From Sphingopyxis sp. H053 (GTDB lineage Bacteria > Pseudomonadota > Alphaproteobacteria > Sphingomonadales > Sphingomonadaceae), in NCBI RefSeq assembly GCF_001468225.1, contig NZ_LNRU01000001.1:434001-498000 (forward strand): DNA of 64,000 nucleotides, written 5' to 3'. Below, one piece after another: positions 8,532-16,854 of the stretch (its first letter is position 1; every line of letters starts with the position of its first letter). Both the position numbers and the translations under genes were made by a program. Under the pieces are notes generated by a model. That model was not told the origin of the DNA and searched no databases. It saw nothing but the letters and a program-made list of their open reading frames with translations.

Positions 8532-9085
8532 GGCTGCTGCTTTGTCTTGTATGCCTGCTTGGCGGGAATTTCGCCGCGCGCGCCGATCCGGTCGCGCGTT
8601 GGCGGTCCTATGTCGAGGAAGCGTCGGCGCGGTTCGGCGTGCCAGTTGTGTGGATTGAGCGCGTGATACGCGCCGAGAGCGGCGGGCGGCTGTCGCTCGG
8701 CGGGCGGCCGATCGTCAGTTCGGCGGGCGCGATGGGGCTCATGCAACTAATGCCGGGGACTTGGGCGGACATGCGCGCGCGGCTCGGATTGGGGCACGAT
8801 CCGCACGCGCCGCGCGACAATATATTGGCGGGCACGCTCTATCTGCGGCTGATGCACGATCGCTTCGGTTATCCCGGGCTGTTTGCAGCCTATAATGCGG
8901 GACCCGCCCGCTATGCGTCGGTGCTTTCTGGGCGGAGCCGCTTGCCCGCCGAGACACGGGCCTATCTGGCGCAGGTCGGCGGGCCGCGGGGCGACAGGCG
9001 CAGCGAACCGGCCGCGCCCGATGCCGTGCCGATGGTTGGCGGCCCTATTTTCCTGATCAAGCGTGCGGGTGGCAGCGAACCCTAG
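8519..9085 (+). CDS. Lytic transglycosylase, VirB1/TrbN-like
   Basis: A 188-residue protein with a Sec signal peptide (LLLCLVCLLGGNFAARA) followed by an SLT domain: catalytic Glu in VIRAESGGRLS, then GAMGLMQLMPGTW and AAYNAGPARY. It would open peptidoglycan for the transfer apparatus. It starts at GTG 8519 inside traF. Its 3' end meets the Fic gene tail to tail with a four-base overlap. In related elements a relaxase gene usually follows; here that gene is 19 kb away, after the cargo. Confidence 0.87.
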   Translation: MAALRLLLCLVCLLGGNFAARADPVARWRSYVEEASARFGVPVVWIERVIRAESGGRLSLGGRPIVSSAGAMGLMQLMPGTWADMRARLGLGHDPHAPRDNILAGTLYLRLMHDRFGYPGLFAAYNAGPARYASVLSGRSRLPAETRAYLAQVGGPRGDRRSEPAAPDAVPMVGGPIFLIKRAGGSEP

Positions 9086-10272
9086 GCCTTTTCGGGGAAG
9101 AGACCGGGCATCCAGCGCGAAGCCAATGCAGCGGGAAAAGCCATCCGGAGCGGTGCGCGGCTGCTCTCGGAAACGACGACGCCAAGATCTAGCAGGCTGC
9201 TCGCGATGCGGCGCGCCTGACGATCCCCGGTTCCGACGACGGCATCGAGTTCGCTGCGTGGAAGCTCGCCGCGATAGAGGATCGCGTCGATAATCGCGCC
9301 CGCCTTGAGCGGCAGATTGCCGAGTGCGGCTTCTTCCTCAATCCATCGATGAATGCGGGTCCGCAGCCGGTTGGGATCGACGAGGCCCTGCATGAAGTCG
9401 ACCTGGTCGATGCAAATCTGCAGGAAATATCCCGTGAAGGACGCCAGCTCCTCTTCGCTAAGCGCGCCGCGACCATCGAGATCATTTCGGCGGGGCAGGT
9501 CGCAGGCGGCGAGATGGCGCTTATAATCCTGCGCGGTACGCCCGAGGCCGCGAGCGACCGACCAGACGCCGCCGGTGTCGAGGGTCTCGAGCAGCATCGC
9601 GTGCGACATCAGCCGCGCAACGCGGCCGTTGCCGTCGAGAAAGGGATGGATCCAGACAAAGCGGTGATGCGCCGCCGCGACGGCGATGATCGCATCGCTG
9701 CGTCCAAGTCGCCGATAAGCCCATTCGAAATGTTCGAGAAAGCGAGGCACGGCGCCCGGGCTGATCGCAACATGCCGTCCGACCTGGACATCGCGGGTGC
9801 GCAGCGCGCCCGGCTCGACGCGCAGCCGTTCGCCGCCCGGCATCTCGGCCCAGAGCAGGCTTTCGGGCAGATGCTCGCAGAAGCGGGCATGGGTTTCGCG
9901 AAGTCCCTCGACAGTTTGGGCGCGCCCGGCAAGGCCGCCTGCGTCGATCCATTCCTGCACGGCGATATGCGCGCGCGCTTCGAGCTGGAGGTCGCGCTGC
10001 TCGGGATTGTCGCTGAAATCATTGTTGAGGGCCCGTTCGATATCGACCGGGTGCGTGTCATGTCCTTCGATAAGATTGCTGTAATAGCAGTTCATCGCCC
10101 GGACGAGATGGGCAAGGGCGGTCTGGATCTCGGGGGGCAGGCTGCTCCGAAAGGCAGCCGCCTTGGCAGCGAGATCGACCGACAGGTCGCGGAGAGGGGG
10201 CAGGCGCGGCGATCCCTCGCCGATTCGCATCGGCTGCATAATATCGATTGTTTCACTGCGATCCTGGTTCAT
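9082..10272 (-). CDS. Fic-family protein (class II, likely AMP transferase) with winged-helix tail
   Basis: A 396-residue protein. The Fic active-site loop HPFLDGNGRVAR begins at residue 209; the histidine is the catalytic base and DGNGR binds nucleotide phosphates. An N-terminal auto-inhibitory motif of the (S/T)xxxE(G/N) type is present as S65-NLI-E69-G70, which places it in class II. The C-terminal 100 residues look like a winged helix (GELPRSELDAVVGTGDRQAR). Fic enzymes usually transfer AMP to a hydroxyl of a target protein. The gene is divergent from an AbiEi-like gene, with two large palindromes between them, so shared control is likely. Confidence 0.9.
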   Translation of the reverse strand: MNQDRSETIDIMQPMRIGEGSPRLPPLRDLSVDLAAKAAAFRSSLPPEIQTALAHLVRAMNCYYSNLIEGHDTHPVDIERALNNDFSDNPEQRDLQLEARAHIAVQEWIDAGGLAGRAQTVEGLRETHARFCEHLPESLLWAEMPGGERLRVEPGALRTRDVQVGRHVAISPGAVPRFLEHFEWAYRRLGRSDAIIAVAAAHHRFVWIHPFLDGNGRVARLMSHAMLLETLDTGGVWSVARGLGRTAQDYKRHLAACDLPRRNDLDGRGALSEEELASFTGYFLQICIDQVDFMQGLVDPNRLRTRIHRWIEEEAALGNLPLKAGAIIDAILYRGELPRSELDAVVGTGDRQARRIASSLLDLGVVVSESSRAPLRMAFPAALASRWMPGLFPEKA

Positions 10273-10365
10273 GGATGTCCGCTTTAATGTCTATTGCTTA
10301 AGAAGGCAAAAATGGCTGTTTCTCGGGACTAAGAAGAGTATCCTCCTTGGGGATGGTCCGGAAGA

Positions 10366-10387
10366 ATGTCCGGTTCGATGTCCGGTT
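10366..10387 (+). promoter_or_regulatory. Tandem ATGTCCGGTT repeats in the Fic/AbiEi-like intergenic region
   Basis: ATGTCCGGTT occurs at 10366-10375 and 10378-10387, a 12-base period, with an imperfect copy (GATGGTCCGG) at about 10352. The TGTCC half also forms the arms of the core of the two palindromes downstream. The repeats sit 95-115 bases upstream of the Fic start and look like operator half-sites for a DNA-binding antitoxin. Confidence 0.45.
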
Positions 10388-10413
10388 GTGAAAAGCGATT
10401 TGGGATTGACACG

Positions 10414-10460
10414 GGACGACATTCGATGGCTGTCCTTAGGACAGCCATCGAATGTCGTCC
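10414..10460. promoter_or_regulatory. Perfect 47-bp palindrome 1
   Basis: The arms 10414-10436 and 10438-10460 are exact reverse complements of 23 bases around the single base T at 10437. The centre reads TGTCCTTAGGACA. A consensus -35 element TTGACA lies just left of it (10406-10411). The same 13-base centre is found in palindrome 2, but the outer arms differ in sequence. RNA across it would fold into a 23-bp hairpin with essentially no loop. Confidence 0.9.
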
Positions 10461-10483
10461 GTCGTGATCTCGATTGACATATG

Positions 10484-10530
10484 TTCATCGGCTAGGCAAA
10501 TGTCCTTAGGACATTTGCCTAGCCGATGAA
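10484..10530. promoter_or_regulatory. Perfect 47-bp palindrome 2, abutting the AbiEi-like start codon
   Basis: The arms 10484-10506 and 10508-10530 are exact reverse complements of 23 bases around T at 10507, with the same centre TGTCCTTAGGACA as palindrome 1. TTGACA lies at 10474-10479. The last base of the palindrome is directly followed by the GTG-ATG start of the next gene, so no normal ribosome binding site fits between them. It is a strong candidate for an operator, an RNA hairpin control element, or both. Confidence 0.9.
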
Positions 10531-11469
10531 GTGATGAAACCAGCAGCCGAGATATTGGTCCGTATGGCGCGCGATTCGGGCGTGTCCGTCATCAGCGAAT
10601 TCGGGCTATATATATTGGCGCGAAAGCTCTTCGCCGACCGCGGCTATGCCGGCATTCCCATTCCGCCGCGCAATCGCAACCTCACATACCGCCGCGCGCG
10701 CAATCTTGTATCCGAAGCGACCTGCGATCCCGAATGGCAGGACGAAAGGAGGTTGCCTCGCGACGAAGATTTCTCCTCGACGCTCTTCACCGTTGCGCCT
10801 GCCGGCACCGTTTCGGTCATGCTCGCAGCCGATCCTTTCGCCTGCCTTTCGCACGGAAGCGCGCTTTCCTTTCACGGTCTTGCTCCGGAACCGCCGGAAG
10901 TTCATCTCGTCACACCCGAGCGGGCGCAATGGCAGCAACAGGCGAATGCAATAGTCGAAAGCGTCATGGGCTGGCCTTTTGAAGAGATCGAGGCCGATGA
11001 ATTGCCTTTCCGTCCAACCCGCCCGGTGCCGCATCGGGACGTCCGCGGCCGCGTCGTGCATCGCCATGAGATGCGCCATCCGATCGTCATGGAGCAGCGC
11101 GGCGAATTGCGCGCGGCGGCTATCGGCGAAACCTTTCGCGATGCCTTGGACAAACCCGACTGGTGCGGCGGTATCGAGGCGGTCATCGATGTTTGGCGGC
11201 GCCACGCCCTCAAGCATCTCGATGCCATTATCGCGACCGTGAGCGCCAGCAGCGAAAAAATCTTGCGCGTTCGCGCCGGCTATCTCCTCGAGGAGGTTCT
11301 CGGCATCGACGATATCCGCATAACGGCATGGGCGGCGGACGCGCAGCGGGGCAGTTCGCGCAAGCTCGATTCGGCGGCGCCCTATGCGAGCCGCTTCTCG
11401 GCACGCTGGATGCTTTCGATCAATGTCGCGGATTCATCCTTGCCTTCGACCACCAAACCGGAGGCATGA
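10531..11469 (+). CDS. AbiEi-like antitoxin-type DNA-binding protein
   Basis: A 312-residue protein that starts at GTG 10531 or ATG 10534. The late segment VRAGYLLEEVLGIDDIRITAW, then AQRGSSRKLDSAAPY and FSARWMLSIN, resembles proteins annotated as type IV AbiEi-family antitoxins, which have an N-terminal winged helix and regulate their own promoter. The N-terminal part has a long LTYRRARNLVSE segment rather than a standard short winged helix. No AbiEii nucleotidyltransferase gene is next to it; the divergent neighbour is Fic instead. The family call is from pattern memory. Confidence 0.6.
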   Translation: MMKPAAEILVRMARDSGVSVISEFGLYILARKLFADRGYAGIPIPPRNRNLTYRRARNLVSEATCDPEWQDERRLPRDEDFSSTLFTVAPAGTVSVMLAADPFACLSHGSALSFHGLAPEPPEVHLVTPERAQWQQQANAIVESVMGWPFEEIEADELPFRPTRPVPHRDVRGRVVHRHEMRHPIVMEQRGELRAAAIGETFRDALDKPDWCGGIEAVIDVWRRHALKHLDAIIATVSASSEKILRVRAGYLLEEVLGIDDIRITAWAADAQRGSSRKLDSAAPYASRFSARWMLSINVADSSLPSTTKPEA

Positions 11470-11503
11470 TGATGCTGGCGTGCCGATGGGCGATCGAGAT
11501 TGG

Positions 11504-11550
11504 ACGGAGCGCTTAGCTCCGCCGCCGCCAGTAGCATATCTGCGCTACTT
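11504..11550 (-). pseudogene. Degenerate copy of the 3' end of the zinc-ribbon nuclease gene
   Basis: On the minus strand the bases encode EVAQICYWRRRS followed by a stop (TAA, complement 11513-11515). The intact gene at 14399-16825 ends EEVARMRYWRRRRR and stop. The flanking bases outside the stop (CGGAGCG) also match. So a short fragment of the same or a sister gene's 3' end is repeated about 2.9 kb away in the same orientation, with the two secreted-protein genes between the copies. The rest of 11470-11674 holds no gene I can support. Confidence 0.6.
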
Positions 11551-11674
11551 CCCGGACCTTCAGCGCTGCCGCATGGTCCCATTTGATCCAAACCGGCATA
11601 GTCTCTCGCGCCTACATCTTCCCTATTTTCTGATAATGCGATATTAAAGCGCCGGTCAGTTGTAGGGGGTTGCT

Positions 11675-12817
11675 ATGTTACGCCCAGTAATAAAAGGAAT
11701 TTTACTCGCTGTCGGGCTCTCGGTATCGGCTCCCGTCTTCGCCGCCGATTGCGGTCTCTTGTTGAAGGACCTCAACCGGACCGTGTCGCTCGACGTCGAC
11801 AGCCAGCTGAGCATCATCGATATCAACACCTTCGCCCAGTCATCGCAGTCGGCGTCCGATACGAGCGGCAGCTTCAGCATGCCGCTGCCCGCTGGCGATA
11901 TCATCACCCAGGTGAAAGGCGACTTCTCGCGTAAGAAGAACAAGATGGCGGCGATCCAGAGATCGCGGACGCTGATGATCGATCGGTCCGAAATCCTGCA
12001 ATATCGCCTCGTCGAGGGAGATCCGACCAAGGCAGCGCTCGCAAAAACTTGTCTGGACGGCAATTCGACCGAATTGTTCGACACGCTTAAAAAGGTGCCC
12101 AATACCGACGATCGTTTCCAGCTCGAGCTCAAATGGGTTCCGGCAGGCGGTGCGTCAAAGAGAGAAATCTATCTCACCGGTCCCATCATATTCAGCAACG
12201 CCGAGCCGCTCACCAACAGCTGCGATCCCGCAAAGTCGGACCTTCGCATCGTTGGAGGCCTCATCAACAACTGGAACTGGTGGTTCCGCAAACCGCTCGG
12301 AACCTGCGAAATTACGTTCAGGCGATTGAAGCGGTCACAGCCGATCATTATCGACGTCCCCAATGAACATAAGGCGCGGACGATCACGTATCCCGCCGAA
12401 ATCGACTATCGGTGGGAACGGCGCAGCGTCCGTTGGGACGATACAGCAAAGAAATTCACCTTTGCCGGCAACGGTTTTTTGCAGTTCGAGCGGTCGCGGC
12501 GGGAAGAAGGCAGATATAATCCGCGCGTGCCGAAGCCGAATGCCGGGCTGCCCCGCCCGCTCGAATCCGCCGACGCGCTCATCATGCAGGATGAGATGCG
12601 CGAGCAGGGCTGGGTCCTCGACGACAATGCGGTCATGCCCGAGAAGCCGGCCGTCACCAACGGGCAGAATGGCGATTGCAAGATAGAGACGTTCACCGTC
12701 GAGCCTTACCGGATCAGATGGTCCGGAACAGGCCACCCGCATCGCGGCGACGTGCCATTGGTCTGCATGATCAAGGCGGAGATCCATGTCGTGAGACTGG
12801 TTCCCGTTACCTCATGA
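11675..12817 (+). CDS. Secreted protein of unknown function (orphan A)
   Basis: A 380-residue protein with a clear Sec signal peptide (IKGILLAVGLSVSAPVFA, cleaved before ADC). The mature part has four or five cysteines, mixed beta-like segments and no motif I recognise. Its 5' region is richer in A and T than its surroundings. It precedes a second secreted orphan by about 220 bases on the same strand, and both lie between two copies of the nuclease gene 3' end. I cannot assign a role. Confidence 0.7.
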   Translation: MLRPVIKGILLAVGLSVSAPVFAADCGLLLKDLNRTVSLDVDSQLSIIDINTFAQSSQSASDTSGSFSMPLPAGDIITQVKGDFSRKKNKMAAIQRSRTLMIDRSEILQYRLVEGDPTKAALAKTCLDGNSTELFDTLKKVPNTDDRFQLELKWVPAGGASKREIYLTGPIIFSNAEPLTNSCDPAKSDLRIVGGLINNWNWWFRKPLGTCEITFRRLKRSQPIIIDVPNEHKARTITYPAEIDYRWERRSVRWDDTAKKFTFAGNGFLQFERSRREEGRYNPRVPKPNAGLPRPLESADALIMQDEMREQGWVLDDNAVMPEKPAVTNGQNGDCKIETFTVEPYRIRWSGTGHPHRGDVPLVCMIKAEIHVVRLVPVTS

Positions 12818-13038
12818 CGGCGCGCCATCGCAGCATCATGGAGAAAGGAACTGCGACCGCCGCCAGTCTCTGAAGAGACGGGCTGCGGCAAAATTCGGCA
12901 ATCGCTTCGCCTGCCTAAAGATTGGCTGCTGGCCGGCCAGCTTTTGCATCCATATCGGGCGCTTGTCTTGCGGACCGTCTGCCGGCGCGATAGCCAGCGT
13001 TAGAAGGCCGGCTCGCCGGTGGGGGGAAGGGCATCAAC

Positions 13039-14226
13039 ATGAAATCGACATGCATATTCGCTGCGGGTTGCGCGGCATTCGCGCTCGTACCGGGCACCTC
13101 GGCGCAGACGCTCGCCGATCAGAAGACCTCGGCCGAAATCGCCAAGATCCAGATCGAGACCGAAAAGGCGAAGGTCGATATGGAGAAGGCGCGGATCGAG
13201 GCCGACAATGCCTTGTTCAACGTGCTGCGCGGCGCCTCGGGCGGTTCGGCGAGCGTGTCGGGCGGCGAGAAAACAGCCGAGGGCGTGCTGCTCTCGAAAG
13301 CCGCGCTCGCAGGCGCCTCGACCCGCATCGTCGACGCGCTCCGCGACGCCGGCTATCCGGCGGCGACGACGACCAAGCCCGTGATCGTCTGGGGCAGCAC
13401 TCCGCCGTCGGTCGCACAATATATTCTGTTCAAGGAAGAGCGCGCGAAACGTCTTGCCGAGCTGGAGGCCGCGAACGCCGCCTGGGCCGACACCAAGTCG
13501 ACAAAGATGGCATTCCTTCCCGCGGCGGCGGCGATCGCGACGCTTGTCGCCACCGCCATTCCGCTTTTCAAGACCGATACGACTCTCGCAGGCGGAACGG
13601 TCAGTTTCGACGAGCATGACGCGCGCGCGGGTGTCGCGGCGGCGCTCGCCGAAGCCAAATATGGGGCTTACGCCTCGCTCGGGGTCGCCGATGGCGCCGC
13701 GCTCGCCGATGCGCTGCTCGCCCCGCTCGCCAGCGAGCTAAAGAGCGCGCAGTCGGCCTATGACACCGAATATCTCCCTTTCTATGCCGGTCGCGCCACG
13801 AAGACGGCGCAAGCGAAGAAGATCAAGGCTGCCGGCGACAAGCTCAAGGCTGCGATCGACGCGTACAAGACGCTGCGTGACACGCTTCTCGTCGACAGCG
13901 GCGGGACCATTGCCGCGAGCATGATCGACCGGCAGCGCCAGCTTTACACATCGCCCGCCGATCATCCGATCATCTATCTGCTCAATGTCGATGCCGCCTA
14001 CACCGCGACCACGAAGAAAGGTCTCTTCACCGGCCTGGGCGGCAAGATCCCGGCCTATGGATCGGTGTCGACGATCATCGACTATGCGATCGTAGGCTCC
14101 CAGGGTGAGAAACGCGGGACCGCGGCCTGCACAATCGCCAACAAGCCGATGAAGGACGCGATCCTCCTCCAGCCCGCGACCTTTGTCTCGGGGGCCGTGT
14201 CGCTTTGCACCGCGCTCCCGTCCTGA
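13039..14226 (+). CDS. Secreted coiled-coil protein of unknown function (orphan B)
   Basis: A 395-residue protein with a signal peptide (CIFAAGCAAFALVPGTSA). A Lys/Glu-rich predicted coiled coil follows at about residues 30-60 (EIAKIQIETEKAKVDMEKAR). A hydrophobic stretch at about 155-175 (FLPAAAAIATLVATAIPLF) could be a membrane segment or hairpin. The C-terminal half is Ala/Lys rich with a second helical run near 255-285. No known family comes to mind. Same strand as orphan A, with a 220-base gap that may hold its own promoter. Confidence 0.7.
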   Translation: MKSTCIFAAGCAAFALVPGTSAQTLADQKTSAEIAKIQIETEKAKVDMEKARIEADNALFNVLRGASGGSASVSGGEKTAEGVLLSKAALAGASTRIVDALRDAGYPAATTTKPVIVWGSTPPSVAQYILFKEERAKRLAELEAANAAWADTKSTKMAFLPAAAAIATLVATAIPLFKTDTTLAGGTVSFDEHDARAGVAAALAEAKYGAYASLGVADGAALADALLAPLASELKSAQSAYDTEYLPFYAGRATKTAQAKKIKAAGDKLKAAIDAYKTLRDTLLVDSGGTIAASMIDRQRQLYTSPADHPIIYLLNVDAAYTATTKKGLFTGLGGKIPAYGSVSTIIDYAIVGSQGEKRGTAACTIANKPMKDAILLQPATFVSGAVSLCTALPS

Positions 14227-14398
14227 ACTCCGCAGCGGATTCCGCGCTGAATCAATCCGGCGCTCGTAGCGCCGACGAGCAGTGCGAGTTCATCGACCCG
14301 CTGCGCCAACTTGTCGTCGAGGCTCTGCCCGTCTGCGGGAGGCGAGATATTGCGGATCCGGCGCAATGCGGGCGTACCATGGAGGGTGGGCGGAGCGT

Positions 14399-16825
14399 TT
14401 AGCGCCGGCGCCGCCGCCAGTAGCGCATCCGCGCGACCTCCTCGTCGGAGAAACCGAGACAGGCCTGCTGGCTCGCATCCGCGAACGTCCTGAAATCGAA
14501 GATGTGGCGGTGATTGGCCATGATCTCGGCGCGCCGGCCGCCGGCATCCTGCCATATCCGGCTGAGCGGCCCCTCGCCGAACAGCTCGATGCCGGTGAGG
14601 ACGATGACCGGGGAGGGGATTTTCTTGCGCCATCCCCATGCCGCAAGCTTGCGCAGCCGGTCCGTTTCCTCCGCCGAGAGTTCGTCCTTGAGCGTCGCCG
14701 CGACGAGATAGGCGCCGGGAAGTGCGGCGCCGAGCGCTTTCAAGCGCGCGATGTCCTTGGACTTGAACACATCGCTCCCGAGGCTCTTGCACTCGCCGAC
14801 GAAGGTGTCCGGGTCGCGCTGCGCATGGCGGATGCCGTCGCTGCCGTGCCAGGCGAAAAAGTCGGTCTCGAGCTTCGCGTCGCCGGTGTCGAGATCGAGC
14901 CCCGTCGCATAGGTGAAGTCGCTCATCGAGCGGATTTCGTTGCGCAGAAAATGGAGCGTAAGCGCCACGCTATAGGCGCCCTCGGCATAATGTGGTGTCG
15001 CAAAGGGGCCGACGACGCGATATTTCCAGATTTCGCGCCGAAGCGGCTTGCCTTGCGGATAGGCGAAGCTCTTGAGGCAGCGGCTGCACGCGATCACCGC
15101 AGCGATGTCGTCGAGACTGTACCAATTTTCCTTGCCGCAGTGGGTGCAGGCGGCGGTTAGTCCCAGCTTCAGCACGCCGGCCTCGACATAGCTGTCGAGC
15201 GTCTTCCAGCCGGCCCGGCCACCTTTGCAAACCTGATTGAGAGCAGCCGTCCATTTGGCGACGCTCGCCGTGCGATCCTGATATTCGTCGCTCGACCCGT
15301 CGGGCCAGTCGCGGCGGCTGCGCGCCATCTTGTCGAGCAGCTCGACGACGACGCGCTCGCCCAGGAGTTGAACCCGGCTCAGCCCGCCGACCGCCTCGAT
15401 TACCTGCGATGCGATCCGCCCGGCCTCGGACGGTGTCGCCGCGATCTTTTCAGTCTTGAGCCAGGCAATGATCGCCTCCTCGCGCTTCGGCAGGTCGGCA
15501 TAGCCTTCGTCCGAAGCATAATGGTGAAAGGTCACATGGCCTTCGCGCGTGAAATATTGGTCGCCGGGCGCGTGGCTCGGATAGCCGAAGCGCCCGCCGA
15601 GCGCCGCCGACGGCAGGGCGACAGCGAGCGTATCGGAGCCATATTGACGGATCCGCAGCGCATTGACCCAGCTTGGCCCGTTGCCGCGCTGATGTGCATC
15701 GAAATCGGGTGCCTGAACCGGAAAGCGGATCGCCGCGCGCCCGCCGTCGCTCGGCGTCAGCTGCACGTCGCGCGACTTGACCGAGAGGATCGTCCGGTTC
15801 GGGGGAAGGCCCTGTCTCTCGTCGGATTGCGTCCAGATCGCCTCATACCAGCGCGTGAGGCCGACGCTGTCCTGCGGAAGTCCGGCCTCGCCGAGCCGGA
15901 GCTGCTTCACGACCTGCTCGAGGTCGAGCGAGCGGCCGACATGGATCGTCGTGTCGATCATGATGCCGTTCGGATTGGTGGGGAGCGGGCGATAGCTGGC
16001 GCGAACGAAGCGGAGGATGAGGTCGCGCGATTGCTCGATCCAGTTGGCGTTAACCGGGACGACGTCGGGCTTGCCGATGCGAAAGTTCCAGAAGTCGATC
16101 GCGTCGTGCGGGCTGAGCGGATCGAAGATGAAGATCGCGGGATCTCGCCGCCGGTCGAAACGCGTCTCAATGTCCCGGATGGTGAATTGCAGCGGACAAT
16201 CGGCGCGGCGCGTCATGATGTCGAGCCAGGTCCCGGCGCCCGGCTCGGCCTCCTCGGCGGCGAGGGCGCCGCGGTAGATCGAGCGCAAATAGGCGAGGTC
16301 GCGGCGCTTCGGAAATTGTCCGAACGCGGTTTCGAAAAAGGCGGCGGCTTCGGGCGTTCCGCCAGCGAAATCGAATACCGGCGGCGCATGGCGTCGCTCG
16401 AACTGGAACTCGGTGCGATAGAAATGATCGTAGAGATGCGCCATGCTCACGCCGAGGTCGAGATCGGCCGCGAGCCCGATGTCCTTGCGGACGAGCGAGG
16501 CGAAGCTGCGGTAACGTTTCTGGTCCCGGTAGATGCTCGTATCGAGACCCATCGCCGCTGCTTGGCCCGCGGCGGTCTCGACGAAGATGTCGGGCTCGAA
16601 GAAGCGAAGAATGCCGCGGCCGATCGCGCGGCCGCTGGCGCCGCGCGCCTCTTCCCGCCAGATGCGCGGGACGCGCTGCATCGCGGGAATCATCGGGCAC
16701 ATCATCCCGCCCCACATGCAGGTCGCGAGCCGCATCACGCGCGACAGCATCGCGCGATTGCCCGGATCGACGAGAAAGCCGACGCGGAGCGGGCGGAGAT
16801 TTATCTGGGCGGTGATCGGCTCCAA
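14399..16825 (-). CDS. Large protein with zinc ribbon and PD-(D/E)XK-type nuclease domain
   Basis: An 808-residue protein. A zinc ribbon is formed by C560-x-x-C563 and C580-x-x-C583 (ACTHCGKE, then CSRCLKSF). It is followed by a restriction-endonuclease-like core: E653-x-D655 in KLETDFFAWHG and E678-C-K680 in FVGECKSLG, then an alpha-helical DIARLKALG segment. The first 55 residues contain a conserved-looking LRPLRVGFLVDP and TCMWGGMMCP block; the middle 450 residues are unassigned. The TTG start is supported by AGAGGA 5 bases upstream. It lies 29 bases after the previous gene in the same operon. Probably a DNA-targeting defence effector. Confidence 0.72.
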   Translation of the reverse strand: MEPITAQINLRPLRVGFLVDPGNRAMLSRVMRLATCMWGGMMCPMIPAMQRVPRIWREEARGASGRAIGRGILRFFEPDIFVETAAGQAAAMGLDTSIYRDQKRYRSFASLVRKDIGLAADLDLGVSMAHLYDHFYRTEFQFERRHAPPVFDFAGGTPEAAAFFETAFGQFPKRRDLAYLRSIYRGALAAEEAEPGAGTWLDIMTRRADCPLQFTIRDIETRFDRRRDPAIFIFDPLSPHDAIDFWNFRIGKPDVVPVNANWIEQSRDLILRFVRASYRPLPTNPNGIMIDTTIHVGRSLDLEQVVKQLRLGEAGLPQDSVGLTRWYEAIWTQSDERQGLPPNRTILSVKSRDVQLTPSDGGRAAIRFPVQAPDFDAHQRGNGPSWVNALRIRQYGSDTLAVALPSAALGGRFGYPSHAPGDQYFTREGHVTFHHYASDEGYADLPKREEAIIAWLKTEKIAATPSEAGRIASQVIEAVGGLSRVQLLGERVVVELLDKMARSRRDWPDGSSDEYQDRTASVAKWTAALNQVCKGGRAGWKTLDSYVEAGVLKLGLTAACTHCGKENWYSLDDIAAVIACSRCLKSFAYPQGKPLRREIWKYRVVGPFATPHYAEGAYSVALTLHFLRNEIRSMSDFTYATGLDLDTGDAKLETDFFAWHGSDGIRHAQRDPDTFVGECKSLGSDVFKSKDIARLKALGAALPGAYLVAATLKDELSAEETDRLRKLAAWGWRKKIPSPVIVLTGIELFGEGPLSRIWQDAGGRRAEIMANHRHIFDFRTFADASQQACLGFSDEEVARMRYWRRRRR

Positions 16826-16854
16826 ATCGGTCCTCTAGGGCGGGGCGGTTCGGT

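Noticed and set aside
10414..10530. Palindromes as terminal inverted repeats of a small transposon
   Set aside because: Each palindrome is continuous around one base, there is no target-site duplication, and the 23 bases between them hold nothing.
10366..10530. CRISPR array
   Set aside because: The repeats are two or three copies with spacing of 12 bases or are palindromes with differing arms. There is no regular repeat-spacer series and no cas gene in the window.
14227..14398. Small minus-strand gene downstream of the zinc-ribbon nuclease
   Set aside because: A frame with LRRIRNISPPADGQSLDDK looks protein-like, but there is no ribosome binding site or recognised family, and it runs into the orphan B gene.
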